Assembly (NCBI GenBank): GCA_902618855.1
Contig: CACNCD010000003.1
Location: 1 to 64,000 of the forward strand
Length of the DNA: 64,000 bases
Origin: an uncultured Pelagibacteraceae bacterium
Lineage (GTDB): Bacteria > Pseudomonadota > Alphaproteobacteria > Pelagibacterales > Pelagibacteraceae
Direction: 5' to 3'
Under the pieces are notes generated by a model. That model worked only from the letters and a program-made list of their open reading frames with translations. It made no database searches and was not told the origin of the DNA. Made by a program: the position numbers and the translations under genes. Shown piece by piece: positions 48,022 to 58,437 of the stretch (positions are counted from its first letter, which is position 1; the number at the start of each line of letters is the position of its first letter).

Positions 48022-48978
48022 ATGTCTAAATTAAAAGGGTTATTATTAACAGAGGGCATGCATGGCATGATAAGCCAAGCCGAAGGCCTAGCAAGAGGTT
48101 TAGAACTTGATTTTATACACGAAAAAATTGAACTTAATAATTTTTGGAATTTTTTACCCCCAAAAATAACTCCCGCTAAAAATTTTGTTTTTAAAAATAA
48201 TTTAGATAATGATAATTTTAATATCGTAATTTCATGCGGAAGAAAAAGTGTTATCCCATCTATATATTTAAAAAATAAATTTAAGAATAAAATTATAAAT
48301 ATACACGTACAAAATCCTAAAGTATCCCTTAAAAATTTTGATTTTGTTGTTGTTCCTGAACACGACAGTTTAACTGGGGAAAATGTCATATCTACGAAAG
48401 GAGCAATACACTATTTAACAAAAGATGAATTAGTTCTTAGTCAAAATTATCTAAAATCTAAAATTAACCCCAAAAAAAAGATAGTATCATTTGTTATTGG
48501 AGGTCCTAATAAATATTATAACTATAATGATAAAATGATAGATGATATTTTTCTTAAAATTAAAAAAAATTTTATTCAAAATAATTATCAAGCAATTATT
48601 ATACCCTCTATGAGAACGCCCAAAAATGTTATTCAAAGGGCACAAAATTATTTCGATAAACAACAAATTATAATTTCAGATATTGATAAACAAGCTTATC
48701 TTTCATCTCTACAATTGGCTGATCATATCGTTGTAATGTGCGACTCAACGTCAATGATATCCGAAGCTGCTTTAACCGGAAAACCAATATATGTTGCGCA
48801 AATGCCACCGAAAAAAAATAACAAGAGATTTAAAGACTTTTTTAAGCTTTTTGAGAATTTAAATATTATTAAAAATCTTGGGACAACTGTAGAAGAGTGG
48901 AGCTATCAAAAATTAGATGAAACTCAAAGAGTATCAAGTTATATAAAGGAAAAAATTAAAAATTATGACTTTTCTTAA
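48022..48978 (+). CDS. ELM1-family protein (GT-B-like, DUF1022)
   Basis: This 318-residue protein resembles the ELM1 family named after the plant mitochondrial fission factor. It has the N-terminal LLLTEGMHGMISQAEGLARGL, then a HVQNPKVSLKNFDFVVVPEHD segment and a C-terminal half with FVIGGPNKYYNY, VVMCDSTSMISEAALTGKPIYVAQM typical of GT-B glycosyltransferase folds. The bacterial role is not established; it could be an envelope glycosyltransferase. Its end overlaps the oxygenase gene by 14 bp. Confidence 0.85.
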   Translation: MSKLKGLLLTEGMHGMISQAEGLARGLELDFIHEKIELNNFWNFLPPKITPAKNFVFKNNLDNDNFNIVISCGRKSVIPSIYLKNKFKNKIINIHVQNPKVSLKNFDFVVVPEHDSLTGENVISTKGAIHYLTKDELVLSQNYLKSKINPKKKIVSFVIGGPNKYYNYNDKMIDDIFLKIKKNFIQNNYQAIIIPSMRTPKNVIQRAQNYFDKQQIIISDIDKQAYLSSLQLADHIVVMCDSTSMISEAALTGKPIYVAQMPPKKNNKRFKDFFKLFENLNIIKNLGTTVEEWSYQKLDETQRVSSYIKEKIKNYDFS

Positions 48979-49627
48979 CTCTTTAACAAACAATTCTAAA
49001 GAACACAACGAACCTTTTAAACATTGGGAGCTAAATGAGCCTCTATCTAATGAAGCGATTAGCGAGATTATAAATGCAGATATACCCAACGTAGCAGAAC
49101 ATAATTTAACTTATGATGGAACTCGAGCTATCGATGGTGGTGCGCCTGAATTTAGAGAAGGTATTGCTTCTGGAGGAAAGGCAATAAAATTTAGATGTTT
49201 TGTTACTAAACAAAATGCAGATCAATTTCCCAATCTAGTAAAGTTCATAAAAGAACTTCAATCAGAGAAAACTTATAGAAAAATTTCTGAACTCATAAAT
49301 AAAGATTTATCAAATTCATTTGTAAGAGTGGAGGTGATATGCGATCGAAAAGGTTTTTGGCTTAAACCACATTGTGATATAAAAGAAAAATTACTATCTT
49401 GCCTATTGTTTGTTAATAAATTCAATGAGTCAGAAAGCTTAGGTACAGACTTTTATAATTCTAATCTTGAAAAAATTAAAACAGTTCCATACAAACATAA
49501 TTATGGGTATTTCTTTTCAAGCGGACCAAATACTTGGCATGGAATGGAAAAGAAAGAAATAGTAAAAGAAAGAAGATGCCTTCAAGTAAATTATGTTTCT
49601 TTCCCTACCGATTGGAAAGTCGATTAA
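48965..49627 (+). CDS. 2-oxoglutarate/Fe(II)-dependent oxygenase-like protein
   Basis: This 220-residue protein has the jelly-roll dioxygenase triad: His136 and Asp138 in LKPHCDIKEK, His192 in NTWHGME, and a probable 2-oxoglutarate-binding Arg in KERRCLQVNY (203/204). A serine-rich FFSSGPN segment precedes the distal His. The substrate is unknown; the closest themes are prolyl-hydroxylase-like and small-molecule hydroxylases. The 14 bp overlap with the ELM1-like gene suggests joint expression, so it may act on an envelope glycan or on a protein partner. Confidence 0.8.
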   Translation: MTFLNSLTNNSKEHNEPFKHWELNEPLSNEAISEIINADIPNVAEHNLTYDGTRAIDGGAPEFREGIASGGKAIKFRCFVTKQNADQFPNLVKFIKELQSEKTYRKISELINKDLSNSFVRVEVICDRKGFWLKPHCDIKEKLLSCLLFVNKFNESESLGTDFYNSNLEKIKTVPYKHNYGYFFSSGPNTWHGMEKKEIVKERRCLQVNYVSFPTDWKVD

Positions 49628-52600
49628 TTAAACATCTTGAAGAGAATTTACAGTTATTTTTTTTGTTTTAAGCGATCTAATGCCCTCTAAACATGCTTGA
49701 GCAGTAGACATATTGGTACAATAGGGAACTTTATTTATTAGTGTTGCTCTCCTTAAAGCAATAGCGTCATTCAAACGATGTTCGCTTCTTCCTCCGCCAG
49801 TATTTATTACCAAAGCAATTCTTTTTGAGTTTAAAACGTCTACTATGTGCGGAGAACCACCGCTAACTTTATTAATTATTTTACATTTCATACCATTTTT
49901 CCGTATATAATTTGCGGTACCTTCAGTTCCACATAGTGTAAAATTTAATTTGAGAAGTTTTTTTGCTAAATCTACTCCTTCCTCTTTATGACTATTTTTT
50001 AATGAAATAAAGGCCAATCCTTTTGTTGGTAAAGAGTTTGAGGAAGCAATTTGACTTTTAGCATAAGCAAGACCAAAATCTTTATCAAATCCCATAACTT
50101 CTCCAGTGGATTTCATTTCAGGTCCAAGCAATACATCCACATTAGGAAATTTATTAAAGGGAAAAACAGCCTCTTTAACTGCATACATATTTTTACTCAT
50201 ATTTTTAAGATTAAATTTTTTTAATTTATCACCTGTCATTACTCTAGAAGCTATTTTAGCTAAAGGTATTCCTTTTGCTTTTGATACAAATGGAACTGTC
50301 CTGCTAGCCCGAGGATTTACTTCTATAATAAAAATTTCATCATTTTTAATTGCATATTGTATGTTCATGAAACCTTTAACTTTAAGAGCCAGGGCTAATT
50401 TTTTAGTCTGGTTATTTATTTCTTCTATTAACTCTTTTTTTATCGCAATAGGTGGCAAGCAACAGGCCGAGTCTCCTGAATGAATTCCTGCCTCTTCAAT
50501 ATGTTGCATTATGCCTGCAACAAAAACCTCTTTTCCATCTGAAATAGCATCAACATCTACCTCCATTGCATTATTTATAAATTTATCAATTAAAATTGGA
50601 TTATTTTCACCAGCTTTAAATGCCTGTTCAACAAGTTCTTTGAGTTGGTCTTTCTCATATACTATTTCCATAGCTCTTCCACCAAGAACGTATGAAGGTC
50701 TAACCATTAAAGGTAATCCAATTTTTAAGGCAATTTCAATTGCCTCATTATACGTTTTTGCAATCCCACTTTCTGCTTGTTTTAACTTTAACTTGATTAA
50801 AAGCTTTCTGAATCTATCTCTATCTTCCGCTAGATCTATTGAGGAATATTGGGTGCCTATTATTGGCAGTGAATTTTCGTGAAGAAATTTAGCTAATTTT
50901 ATGGGAGTTTGACCTCCAAATTGTGCAATTATTCCGACTAAATTTCCAGCAGACCTTTCTTTTAATATAATGTTATGAACATATTCCTCTATCAATGGTT
51001 CGAAATACAATCTATCACTTGTATCATAATCTGTTGATACTGTTTCGGGATTGCAATTTATCATAATAGTCTCATATCCGGCTTCTTTCAAAGCATAGCT
51101 TGCTTGACAACAGCAGTAATCAAATTCTATACCTTGGCCTATTCTGTTTGGACCTCCACCCAAAATAATTATTTTTTTTCTTGAAGTAGGGTTTGCCTCA
51201 CATTCACTTTTTAATGAAAAATTCCTTTGATATGTAGAGTACATATAGGGCGTAAATGATTTAAATTCAGCTGCACAAGTATCTACCTTTTTGTAAACAG
51301 GAAAAACTTTTAAAGCTATTCTTTTTTGTCTAATTATTTTTTCACTAGTTTTTGTAAGTTCAGATATTTTTTTATCAGAAAAGCCTATAGATTTAATCTT
51401 ATTAAAATTTTCAAAGTTTTTAGGAATTCCATTTTTTTTTAGATTATTTTCTTCCACTACAATTTCTTTTATTTGATCCAAAAACCATGGATCTATTCCA
51501 GATAATTTATGTATTCGATTTAAACTTATTTTTTTTCTAATAGCTTCTGCAACTAATAATAATTTATTCGGTATATTTATTTTGAGCTGTTTTTCTATCT
51601 CTTTATAACTTAAATTAAAAATTCTGTCTAAACCAGAAAAACCTATTTCCAGAGATGACAATGCCTTTTGCAAAGATTCTTTAAAATTTCTTCCTATAGC
51701 CATTGCCTCACCTACAGATTTCATTGAGGTTCCTAAAACAGCAGGTGATTGTGAAAATTTTTCAAATGTAAATCTTGGAATTTTAGTTACTACATAGTCA
51801 ATGGTTGGTTCAAATGAAGCAGGGGTTGTTTTTGTTATTTCGTTTTTTAATTCATCAAGCGTGTATCCAATAGCCAACTTTGCTGCAACTTTTGCGATAG
51901 GAAAACCCGTAGCTTTAGATGCTAGAGCAGAGGACCTAGAGACTCTAGGATTCATCTCAATTACAACCATTCTTCCATTTTTTGGATTTATTGCGAATTG
52001 AACATTTGACCCACCAGTTTCAACACCAATTTTTCTTAAGCATGCGATCGATGCATTTCTCATTACTTGATATTCTTTATCTGTTAGAGTTAAAGCTGGA
52101 GCAATTGTTATTGAGTCACCGGTATGAATGCCCATAGGGTCCACATTTTCTATTGAACAAACTATTATACAATTGTCATTTTTATCTCTTACAACTTCCA
52201 TTTCAAATTCCTTCCATCCTTCAAGACATTCTTCTATTAAAACTTGACTGACAGGGGACTCGTTTAAACCATTTTTGACAATTTTAAAAAATTCATTTTT
52301 ATTTTTTGCAATGCCACCACCTAGTCCACCTAAAGTAAATGCTGGTCTAATTATTGCAGGTAAACCAATTTTTCTCAAAGCTTTAGCTGCATCCTTATAT
52401 TTCTTTATTATTTTTGATTTGGGAAGATCTAAACCTATATCAATCATATTTTTTCTAAACTTTTTTCTGTCCTCTGCGTTTTCGATAGCTTTTGACTTTG
52501 CTCCAATAAGTTCAATTTTATATTTTTTTAAAATACCTTTTTTTTCTGCTTCCATTGCTAAATTTAGTGCCGTTTGACCTCCCATGGTAGGCAAGATTGC

Positions 52601-52852
52601 ATCAGGTTTTTCCTTTTGAATTATTTTTTCTAAAATGTCTAAAGTAATAGGTTCTATGTATGTTTTGTCAGCAACATTAGGGTCAGTCATAATTGTTGCT
52701 GGATTAGAATTAATTAAAATGACTTTATAACCTTCATCTTTGAGGGCTTTACAGGCTTGTGTTCCTGAATAATCAAACTCACATGCCTGACCAATTACTA
52801 TAGGCCCCGCACCAACAACTAAAATTTTTTTAAGATCTTTTCTTTTTGGCAT
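49628..52852 (-). CDS. carB: Carbamoyl-phosphate synthase large subunit
   Basis: CarB combines ammonia, bicarbonate and two ATP into carbamoyl phosphate for arginine and pyrimidines. Two ATP-grasp halves are evident, each starting with the same signature ([20 protein letters not shown] and [19 protein letters not shown]), followed by the C-terminal MGS-like allosteric domain. At 1074 aa it is full length. The start overlaps the end of carA by 23 bp. Confidence 0.98.
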   Translation of the reverse strand: MPKRKDLKKILVVGAGPIVIGQACEFDYSGTQACKALKDEGYKVILINSNPATIMTDPNVADKTYIEPITLDILEKIIQKEKPDAILPTMGGQTALNLAMEAEKKGILKKYKIELIGAKSKAIENAEDRKKFRKNMIDIGLDLPKSKIIKKYKDAAKALRKIGLPAIIRPAFTLGGLGGGIAKNKNEFFKIVKNGLNESPVSQVLIEECLEGWKEFEMEVVRDKNDNCIIVCSIENVDPMGIHTGDSITIAPALTLTDKEYQVMRNASIACLRKIGVETGGSNVQFAINPKNGRMVVIEMNPRVSRSSALASKATGFPIAKVAAKLAIGYTLDELKNEITKTTPASFEPTIDYVVTKIPRFTFEKFSQSPAVLGTSMKSVGEAMAIGRNFKESLQKALSSLEIGFSGLDRIFNLSYKEIEKQLKINIPNKLLLVAEAIRKKISLNRIHKLSGIDPWFLDQIKEIVVEENNLKKNGIPKNFENFNKIKSIGFSDKKISELTKTSEKIIRQKRIALKVFPVYKKVDTCAAEFKSFTPYMYSTYQRNFSLKSECEANPTSRKKIIILGGGPNRIGQGIEFDYCCCQASYALKEAGYETIMINCNPETVSTDYDTSDRLYFEPLIEEYVHNIILKERSAGNLVGIIAQFGGQTPIKLAKFLHENSLPIIGTQYSSIDLAEDRDRFRKLLIKLKLKQAESGIAKTYNEAIEIALKIGLPLMVRPSYVLGGRAMEIVYEKDQLKELVEQAFKAGENNPILIDKFINNAMEVDVDAISDGKEVFVAGIMQHIEEAGIHSGDSACCLPPIAIKKELIEEINNQTKKLALALKVKGFMNIQYAIKNDEIFIIEVNPRASRTVPFVSKAKGIPLAKIASRVMTGDKLKKFNLKNMSKNMYAVKEAVFPFNKFPNVDVLLGPEMKSTGEVMGFDKDFGLAYAKSQIASSNSLPTKGLAFISLKNSHKEEGVDLAKKLLKLNFTLCGTEGTANYIRKNGMKCKIINKVSGGSPHIVDVLNSKRIALVINTGGGRSEHRLNDAIALRRATLINKVPYCTNMSTAQACLEGIRSLKTKKITVNSLQDV

Positions 52853-54026
52853 TTTTTTTCATATTGTTGATAAATTCTTGAAATAAATAAACACTATCTT
52901 GAGGGCCAGGGTTAGATTCAGGATGATATTGGACAGAGAACACAGGTTTGTTTTTCAATCTAATTCCTTCAATACTATTATCAAATAAAGATGTGTGAGT
53001 TACTTGAATATTTTTGGGTAAATTTTCTTTAACAATCTCGAAACCGTGATTTTGACTTGTAATTTCAACTTTATTTTCAATCAAATTTTTTACAGGATGA
53101 TTTGCCCCTCTGTGTCCTAATTTCATTTTTCTCGTTTTTGCACCTAGTGCTAAACCTAATATTTGATGACCTAAACATATTCCAAAAACAGGTAAGTCTT
53201 TTTTGATAAGTTCATTAATTATTCCTATAGCATATTTTCCTGTTGCAGCAGGATCACCAGGTCCATTAGATAAAAAAATACCATTTGGTTTTAATTTTAA
53301 AATCTTTTCAACACTAGTTTTGCATGAAACTATATTTACTTTACAATTAAAATCTGAAAAATATCTTAAAATATTTTTTTTAATACCATAATCTATAGCA
53401 ACTACATTAAGTGATTTGGTGTTATTTCTTATATACCCAATTTCTTTTTTCCAAGTTTTAAATCCTTTCCATATATAATTTTTTTTAGTTGTTACTTTTT
53501 CAGCTAAATCTAAATTTTTTAACCCATTCCATTTTATGGTTATATTCATTAATTTTTTTAAATTAAATTTCCCTTTTTTATTTAAAGCAATTGTTCCTTT
53601 GGGAGCGCCCTTGTCTCTAATGAAATTAGTTAAGCTTCTAGTATCTAACCCAGTTATCCCGACTACTTTATTTCTTTTAAGCCATAAGTCTAAATTTGCC
53701 AAAGATCTATAATTTGATGGGTTTGTAATTTCAGAGTTGAATATCACACCTTTTGTCCAAATTTTATCAGACTCATGATCCTCTTTATTTGTTCCAACGT
53801 TTCCTATATGAGGAAAGGTAAAGTTAATTATTTGTCCCGCATATGAGGGGTCAGAAATAATTTCTTGGTAACCAGTTAAAGATGTATTAAAACAAACTTC
53901 TCCAGTTGCGGTACCTTCATATCCAATGCCAATACCTTTTAACACTGTCCTATTTTCAAGAACTAAAACACCTGTATGAATCTTTGAGATTTTATTTGAG
54001 TTATTTTTTTTTGCTTTTTTCTTCAA
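52830..54026 (-). CDS. carA: Carbamoyl-phosphate synthase small subunit
   Basis: CarA is the glutaminase subunit. The class I glutamine amidotransferase triad is visible: nucleophile in [13 protein letters not shown], and His-x-Glu in [13 protein letters not shown]. The N-terminal domain has [24 protein letters not shown]. Length is 398 aa. The start is a TTG at 54026, since no ATG lies between it and the conserved [12 protein letters not shown] segment. A promoter and a 12 bp palindrome lie just upstream. Confidence 0.97.
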   Translation of the reverse strand: MKKKAKKNNSNKISKIHTGVLVLENRTVLKGIGIGYEGTATGEVCFNTSLTGYQEIISDPSYAGQIINFTFPHIGNVGTNKEDHESDKIWTKGVIFNSEITNPSNYRSLANLDLWLKRNKVVGITGLDTRSLTNFIRDKGAPKGTIALNKKGKFNLKKLMNITIKWNGLKNLDLAEKVTTKKNYIWKGFKTWKKEIGYIRNNTKSLNVVAIDYGIKKNILRYFSDFNCKVNIVSCKTSVEKILKLKPNGIFLSNGPGDPAATGKYAIGIINELIKKDLPVFGICLGHQILGLALGAKTRKMKLGHRGANHPVKNLIENKVEITSQNHGFEIVKENLPKNIQVTHTSLFDNSIEGIRLKNKPVFSVQYHPESNPGPQDSVYLFQEFINNMKKNAKKKRS

Positions 54027-54030
54027 TTAC

Positions 54031-54076
54031 AACTCATGAGTTAAAGGTTAATACAATAAATCCCTTATTACCGCAA
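54031..54076 (-). promoter_or_regulatory. carAB promoter with 12 bp palindrome at the transcript start
   Basis: On the minus strand, TTGCGG (54076-54071), a 17 bp spacer and TATTAA (54053-54048) form a promoter candidate with a start near 54041. AACTCATGAGTT at 54031-54042 is a perfect palindrome lying exactly there and ending 4 bp before the carA start codon. It could be a repressor site. It does not look like a classical ArgR box. Confidence 0.4.
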
Positions 54077-54143
54077 CAGATGTAATGTGGAAAAATTAAA
54101 AATTTTCTTTTTAACAATTTTGTCTTTGAAGTAAATTAAAAAA

Positions 54144-54605
54144 ATGTCATTAAAAGATAAAATCAATATTAGCTACCAAAACTCTTTAAAATCGAAAGAT
54201 AGAATGCAGATATCAACCTATAGGTTAATCATATCAGGTATAAAAGATTTGGATATAGCCAACCGCTCTGGACCGAATAAAAAGGACACTGATGACGAAG
54301 ACGTAAAAAAGCTTTTAAAAAAAATGATGAAACAAAGGGCCGAATCTATAGATATTTACAAAAAAAATAACAGAATAGATTTACTGGAGATAGAACAGAA
54401 GGAACATGATATATTAGCAAGCTTCTTGCCAAAACAATTATCAGACGAGGAAACAAAAAAAATTTGCTCCGAATTAATCAACTCAACCGGAGCAACTTCT
54501 TTAAAAGATATGGGTAAAGTAATGGGAGAATTAAAAAAAAAATATTCTGATAATTTAGACTTTGCCAAAGCAGGCTCATTATTAAAAGAGTTATTAAAAA
54601 ATTAA
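54144..54605 (+). CDS. yqeY: GatB/YqeY domain protein
   Basis: This 153-residue helical protein has the YqeY family pattern: MSLKDKINISYQNSLKSKDRMQISTYRLIISGIKD, then RAESIDIYKKNNR, EHDILASFLPKQLSDEE and GKVMGELKKKYS. The domain resembles the C-terminal part of the GatB amidotransferase, but its role as a free protein is not settled. The carA / yqeY-dnaG-rpoD arrangement is conserved in alphaproteobacteria. dnaG follows after 2 bp. Confidence 0.92.
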   Translation: MSLKDKINISYQNSLKSKDRMQISTYRLIISGIKDLDIANRSGPNKKDTDDEDVKKLLKKMMKQRAESIDIYKKNNRIDLLEIEQKEHDILASFLPKQLSDEETKKICSELINSTGATSLKDMGKVMGELKKKYSDNLDFAKAGSLLKELLKN

Positions 54606-54607
54606 TT

Positions 54608-56380
54608 ATGAAGTATCCAAAGGAATATTTAGATGAAATTAAGATGAGACTTAAAGTTTCTACCGTTGTAGCAAGAACTGTGAATTTGAAAAAAAGAGGA
54701 AAAGAATTTGTAGGATTATCTCCTTTTAAGAATGAAAAAACACCGTCATTTACAGTCAATGATGATAAACAATTTTATCATTGTTTTGCAACATCTGAAC
54801 ATGGAAATATATTTGATTTTGTAATGAAAACTCAGAACCTGAAGTTTGGTGAAGCAGTTAAATTTTTAGCTAACCTAGCTGGAATGCGTCCTTATACTTT
54901 TTCTAAACAAGATGAGGAAAGAGAAAAAGCATGGAAAGAATATAGCTCAATTTATAATCAATATGTAAAATTTTATCATGATGCGCTTTTCAAAAATGAA
55001 GACTCAAACAATGCAAGAGATTATTTAAAAAAAAGAAGTCTTTCTAAAGAAGAGGTTAAAAAATTTAAAATAGGATATGTAAAAAGAAATTCAAACTTTT
55101 ATGATCAAATTAAAAAAGATTTTAGCGATAAAGTCTTAATAGAAAGTGGCCTTTTTTATTTTGATGAAAAAAATAAAATTTTTTTAGAAAGGTTTAGAGA
55201 TAGAATTATTTTTCCAATAAACAATATTTCTGGACAACCCATTGGGCTTGGTGGCAGAACTTTTCAAGATAAAAATTATTTAGCAAAGTATATTAATTCA
55301 CCTGAGACATCTTTTTTTAGGAAAGGATCTAATTTATATAACTTAGATTTAGCGAGAAAATTATCAAATAAAATAGAATATGTTTATCTTGTGGAGGGGT
55401 ACATGGATGTTATTGGATTAAGCAAAAATGGAATTGAAAATGCTGTTGCAAATTTAGGAACCTCTCTAACTGATAAACAAATTTTAGTTTTGAATCAATT
55501 TTTTAATGACATAATAATTTGTTTTGATGGAGATGAGAGTGGCTATAAAGCGGCATTAAGAGCAGCAGAAAATTCAATTAAAGAGCTAAAGCCAGAAAAA
55601 AAAATTTCTTTTTTATTTTTACCTGAAAAAGAAGACCCAGATAGTTTTGTAAATAAAAATGGAAAAGATGCTTTTGCTAAATTTACAAATGAAAATAAAG
55701 TACCAATACATAAATTTATATTTAATCATTATATGAAAGAAACAAGTGACGATCCATCTTCAATGGCTATATTTGAAAAAAAATTAAGAGCTATTGCAAA
55801 TACTATAAAAGATAATTTTATTAAAAAATATATTCTGGAATTTTTTTTAGAACAAATTTCTTCTCTTACGCCATATTCAAATTTGAGTACATCTAAAAAT
55901 GATCATAAAAAATCCAAGTCATTAAAAAGTACCCAAAAATATTTCAATGATAGTAAATCCTTAAGCCCAATTGAGATAAAAGAATTTTCTTTGTTATATA
56001 TTCTCTTAAACAATCTTGATTTATTTAAGTTAAGACCTGAATTAATTGAAAATATTAAATTTTTTACTAGTGAAAATAAGATGATTTTTGAAAAAATTTT
56101 AGGAGAATTAAATATTAAAGATAATTTAAAATTAAATGATTTAGAAATAGATACACAATTAACAGATAAAATTTTCAAATTTGCCTCAATAAAACATATT
56201 TTATATAACAACAATGATGAACAAAAGGTTCTTGAACTTTTTGAGGAAATTAAAAGAGATCTAAAAAACTATGAATTGGAGTATAGAATTGAAGAGCTAG
56301 AATCAAAATTTTCAAAAGATTTGAGTGAAAGTACATTTAATGAAATAAGGGAGTTGAAAAAATTACAAAATATCAATTAA
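54608..56380 (+). CDS. dnaG: DNA primase with degenerate zinc ribbon
   Basis: DnaG synthesises RNA primers at the replication fork. It is 590 aa. The N-terminal CHC2 domain is present, but three of the four zinc ligands are replaced: Ser38 (GLSPF), Lys41, Cys59 retained (YHCF) and Thr62. The catalytic TOPRIM core has VYLVEGYMDVIGL (Glu) and IICFDGDESGYKAALRAAE (DxD-like region). The C-terminal DnaB-binding part is present but divergent. The RNA polymerase motif region with GLGGRTFQDKNYLAKYINSPET is normal, so the enzyme is expected to be active. Confidence 0.96.
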   Translation: MKYPKEYLDEIKMRLKVSTVVARTVNLKKRGKEFVGLSPFKNEKTPSFTVNDDKQFYHCFATSEHGNIFDFVMKTQNLKFGEAVKFLANLAGMRPYTFSKQDEEREKAWKEYSSIYNQYVKFYHDALFKNEDSNNARDYLKKRSLSKEEVKKFKIGYVKRNSNFYDQIKKDFSDKVLIESGLFYFDEKNKIFLERFRDRIIFPINNISGQPIGLGGRTFQDKNYLAKYINSPETSFFRKGSNLYNLDLARKLSNKIEYVYLVEGYMDVIGLSKNGIENAVANLGTSLTDKQILVLNQFFNDIIICFDGDESGYKAALRAAENSIKELKPEKKISFLFLPEKEDPDSFVNKNGKDAFAKFTNENKVPIHKFIFNHYMKETSDDPSSMAIFEKKLRAIANTIKDNFIKKYILEFFLEQISSLTPYSNLSTSKNDHKKSKSLKSTQKYFNDSKSLSPIEIKEFSLLYILLNNLDLFKLRPELIENIKFFTSENKMIFEKILGELNIKDNLKLNDLEIDTQLTDKIFKFASIKHILYNNNDEQKVLELFEEIKRDLKNYELEYRIEELESKFSKDLSESTFNEIRELKKLQNIN

Positions 56381-56449
56381 ATCATTAAATTTAAACATGG
56401 ATTTTTATAAAATTGTCATTATATAGATCTTCCGTACTTTTTTATTATT

Positions 56450-58300
56450 GTGGAAAGAATTATTACAAAATCATTTGCAAGATTAATGGGCAGAGGTGTC
56501 CATAGGGGCTTCATTACATATGAAGAACTAAACAAATCTTTAGGAAAAAGAAATCTTTCCAGTGAAAATCTAGAAAAAGCATTTTTACATATACTTGATG
56601 AAAAAATAAGTTTAGTAGAAAAAAAATCTGATTTTAAAGTTTTAAGAAAAAAAGAAAGTTCTTCTAAAGAAGAAGGAAAGACAATTGAAAAAAGTGACGA
56701 TCCGATCAGAATGTATCTAAGAGAGATGGGTGGAGTTGAGCTTCTTTCTCGTGAGGGAGAAATTGCAATTGCGAAAAGAATTGAAGCCGGAAAAGATGTT
56801 ATGTTAAATGCATTATCTCAAAGTCCAATTACCGCCCAACAATTTTATGAGTGGAATACTAAACTTCAAAACGATGAAATAATGGTAAGAGAAATTATAG
56901 ATATAGATACAAACTATATGGAGGATGAAACAAATAATGCCTCTCTAAAACAAAAAACTTCTAGTGCGCCAGACGAAAAAAAGAAATCAGAAGAGAATGA
57001 AACCACAGAAAATAATGATGAAACAGAAGATGAGTTTAATCCCACACTTGCTGCGATGGAATCTGAAATTAAACCAAAGGTATTAGAGACAGTAAACACA
57101 TTAACAAAAGACTATAGTAAACTAATAAAGTATCAGAAAGAAAAATTAGACTGTATTCTAAATTCAACTAGTTTTTCTTCATCTAAGGAGAAAAATTATC
57201 AAAAAATTGTAAATGAAATACTTGAAAATATAAAATCTCTTCAGTTATCTCCCTCCATACTCGAAGAGTTAGTTCAAAAGCACTATATTGAAAATAAAAA
57301 AATAGTTTCTCTTGAAGGCAATTTGTTAAGGCTTGCAATGGAACATAAAATACAAAGAAATGAGTTTGTAAAATTTTACATTGGAAATGAAATAAATCCA
57401 AACCTAAAATCTTTTCTAGATACAAACCAAATATGGAAAAGTTTTTTTCAAAAAAATAAAAATGAATTTAAAAATATAAGGGATAGATTAGTCGAAATAA
57501 GTCATAAGCTTGGAATTTCTGTCACAGATTTCAAAAAATTAGTAAGCAGAGTTCAAAAGGGAGAAAAAGAATCTAGAATTGCAAAAAAAGAAATGGTTGA
57601 AGCTAATTTGAGATTAGTAATTTCTATAGCAAAAAAATATACTAACAGAGGATTACAATTTTTAGATCTTATTCAAGAAGGAAACATTGGATTGATGAAA
57701 GCTGTAGATAAATTTGAATATAGAAGAGGTTATAAGTTTTCAACTTACGCAACTTGGTGGATAAGACAAGCTATTACTAGATCAATCGCAGACCAAGCAA
57801 GAACCATAAGAATCCCCGTTCATATGATAGAAACAATAAATAAAATAGTTAGAACACAAAGATTAATTCTGGGCGAGTTTGGAAGAGAAGCTACTCCAGA
57901 GGAGCTGGCTAAAAAATTAAGAATGCCTCTTGAAAAAGTCAGAAAAGTATTGAAAATTTCTAAAGAGCCTGTTTCTCTAGAAAAACCCGTTGGAGATGAG
58001 GAAGACAGTAGTCTGGGAGACTTTATAGAGGATACGAAAGCTCTTGCTCCTTTGGAGCAAGCTATTAAAGCAAACTTAAGTGAAGCAACAACTAAGATAT
58101 TATCAACTTTAACACCAAGAGAAGAAAGAGTTTTAAGAATGAGATTTGGTGTTGGAATGAATACAGATCATACGTTGGAAGAAGTTGGTTTACAGTTTTC
58201 AGTTACAAGGGAAAGAATAAGGCAAATAGAAGCAAAAGCATTAAGAAAACTTAAGCATCCAAGTAGATCAAAACAATTAAAAAGTTTCTTGGAAAGTTAA
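56450..58300 (+). CDS. rpoD: RNA polymerase sigma factor RpoD (sigma70)
   Basis: This is the housekeeping sigma factor, 616 aa. Region 1.1 is present ([25 protein letters not shown]). Region 1.2 begins [21 protein letters not shown], followed by a long acidic non-conserved insert ([20 protein letters not shown], around residues 165-200). Region 2 has [31 protein letters not shown], and region 4 has [16 protein letters not shown] and [21 protein letters not shown]. The start is GTG 56450. The stop codon lies 2 bp before a tRNA gene. Confidence 0.98.
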   Translation: MERIITKSFARLMGRGVHRGFITYEELNKSLGKRNLSSENLEKAFLHILDEKISLVEKKSDFKVLRKKESSSKEEGKTIEKSDDPIRMYLREMGGVELLSREGEIAIAKRIEAGKDVMLNALSQSPITAQQFYEWNTKLQNDEIMVREIIDIDTNYMEDETNNASLKQKTSSAPDEKKKSEENETTENNDETEDEFNPTLAAMESEIKPKVLETVNTLTKDYSKLIKYQKEKLDCILNSTSFSSSKEKNYQKIVNEILENIKSLQLSPSILEELVQKHYIENKKIVSLEGNLLRLAMEHKIQRNEFVKFYIGNEINPNLKSFLDTNQIWKSFFQKNKNEFKNIRDRLVEISHKLGISVTDFKKLVSRVQKGEKESRIAKKEMVEANLRLVISIAKKYTNRGLQFLDLIQEGNIGLMKAVDKFEYRRGYKFSTYATWWIRQAITRSIADQARTIRIPVHMIETINKIVRTQRLILGEFGREATPEELAKKLRMPLEKVRKVLKISKEPVSLEKPVGDEEDSSLGDFIEDTKALAPLEQAIKANLSEATTKILSTLTPREERVLRMRFGVGMNTDHTLEEVGLQFSVTRERIRQIEAKALRKLKHPSRSKQLKSFLES

Positions 58301-58302
58301 TT

Positions 58303-58377
58303 GGGCCGTTAGCTCAATAGTAGAGTACTGCATTGACATTGCAGGGGTAGTTGGAGCGTAACCAACACGGCCCACCA
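58303..58377 (+). tRNA. tRNA-Val(GAC) with unusual D- and T-loops
   Basis: A full cloverleaf can be drawn. The acceptor stem is GGGCCGT/ACGGCCC (58303-58309 with 58367-58373). The D-stem is GCTC/GAGT and the anticodon stem CTGCA/TGCAG with loop TTGACAT, anticodon GAC at 58335-58337. The T-stem is GTTGG/CCAAC. CCA is encoded (58375-58377). The D-loop is only AATAGTA, without the usual GG pair, and the T-loop is AGCGTAA instead of TTCRANY. All stems are intact, so it is probably functional. It lies 2 bp after the rpoD stop and has no promoter of its own that I can see. Confidence 0.88.
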
Positions 58378-58394
58378 CGATCAACTAACTTTAA

Positions 58395-58421
58395 TTGATA
58401 AGTATGAAAAAATGTTATAAT
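58395..58421 (+). promoter_or_regulatory. Promoter of the CAT-anticodon tRNA
   Basis: TTGATA (58395-58400) and a perfect TATAAT (58416-58421) separated by 15 bp lie in the spacer between the two tRNAs, with a start expected about 10 bp before the mature tRNA end. The spacing is shorter than ideal; using ATTGAT as -35 gives 16 bp. Confidence 0.5.
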
Positions 58422-58437
58422 TAAATAACTATTATTT

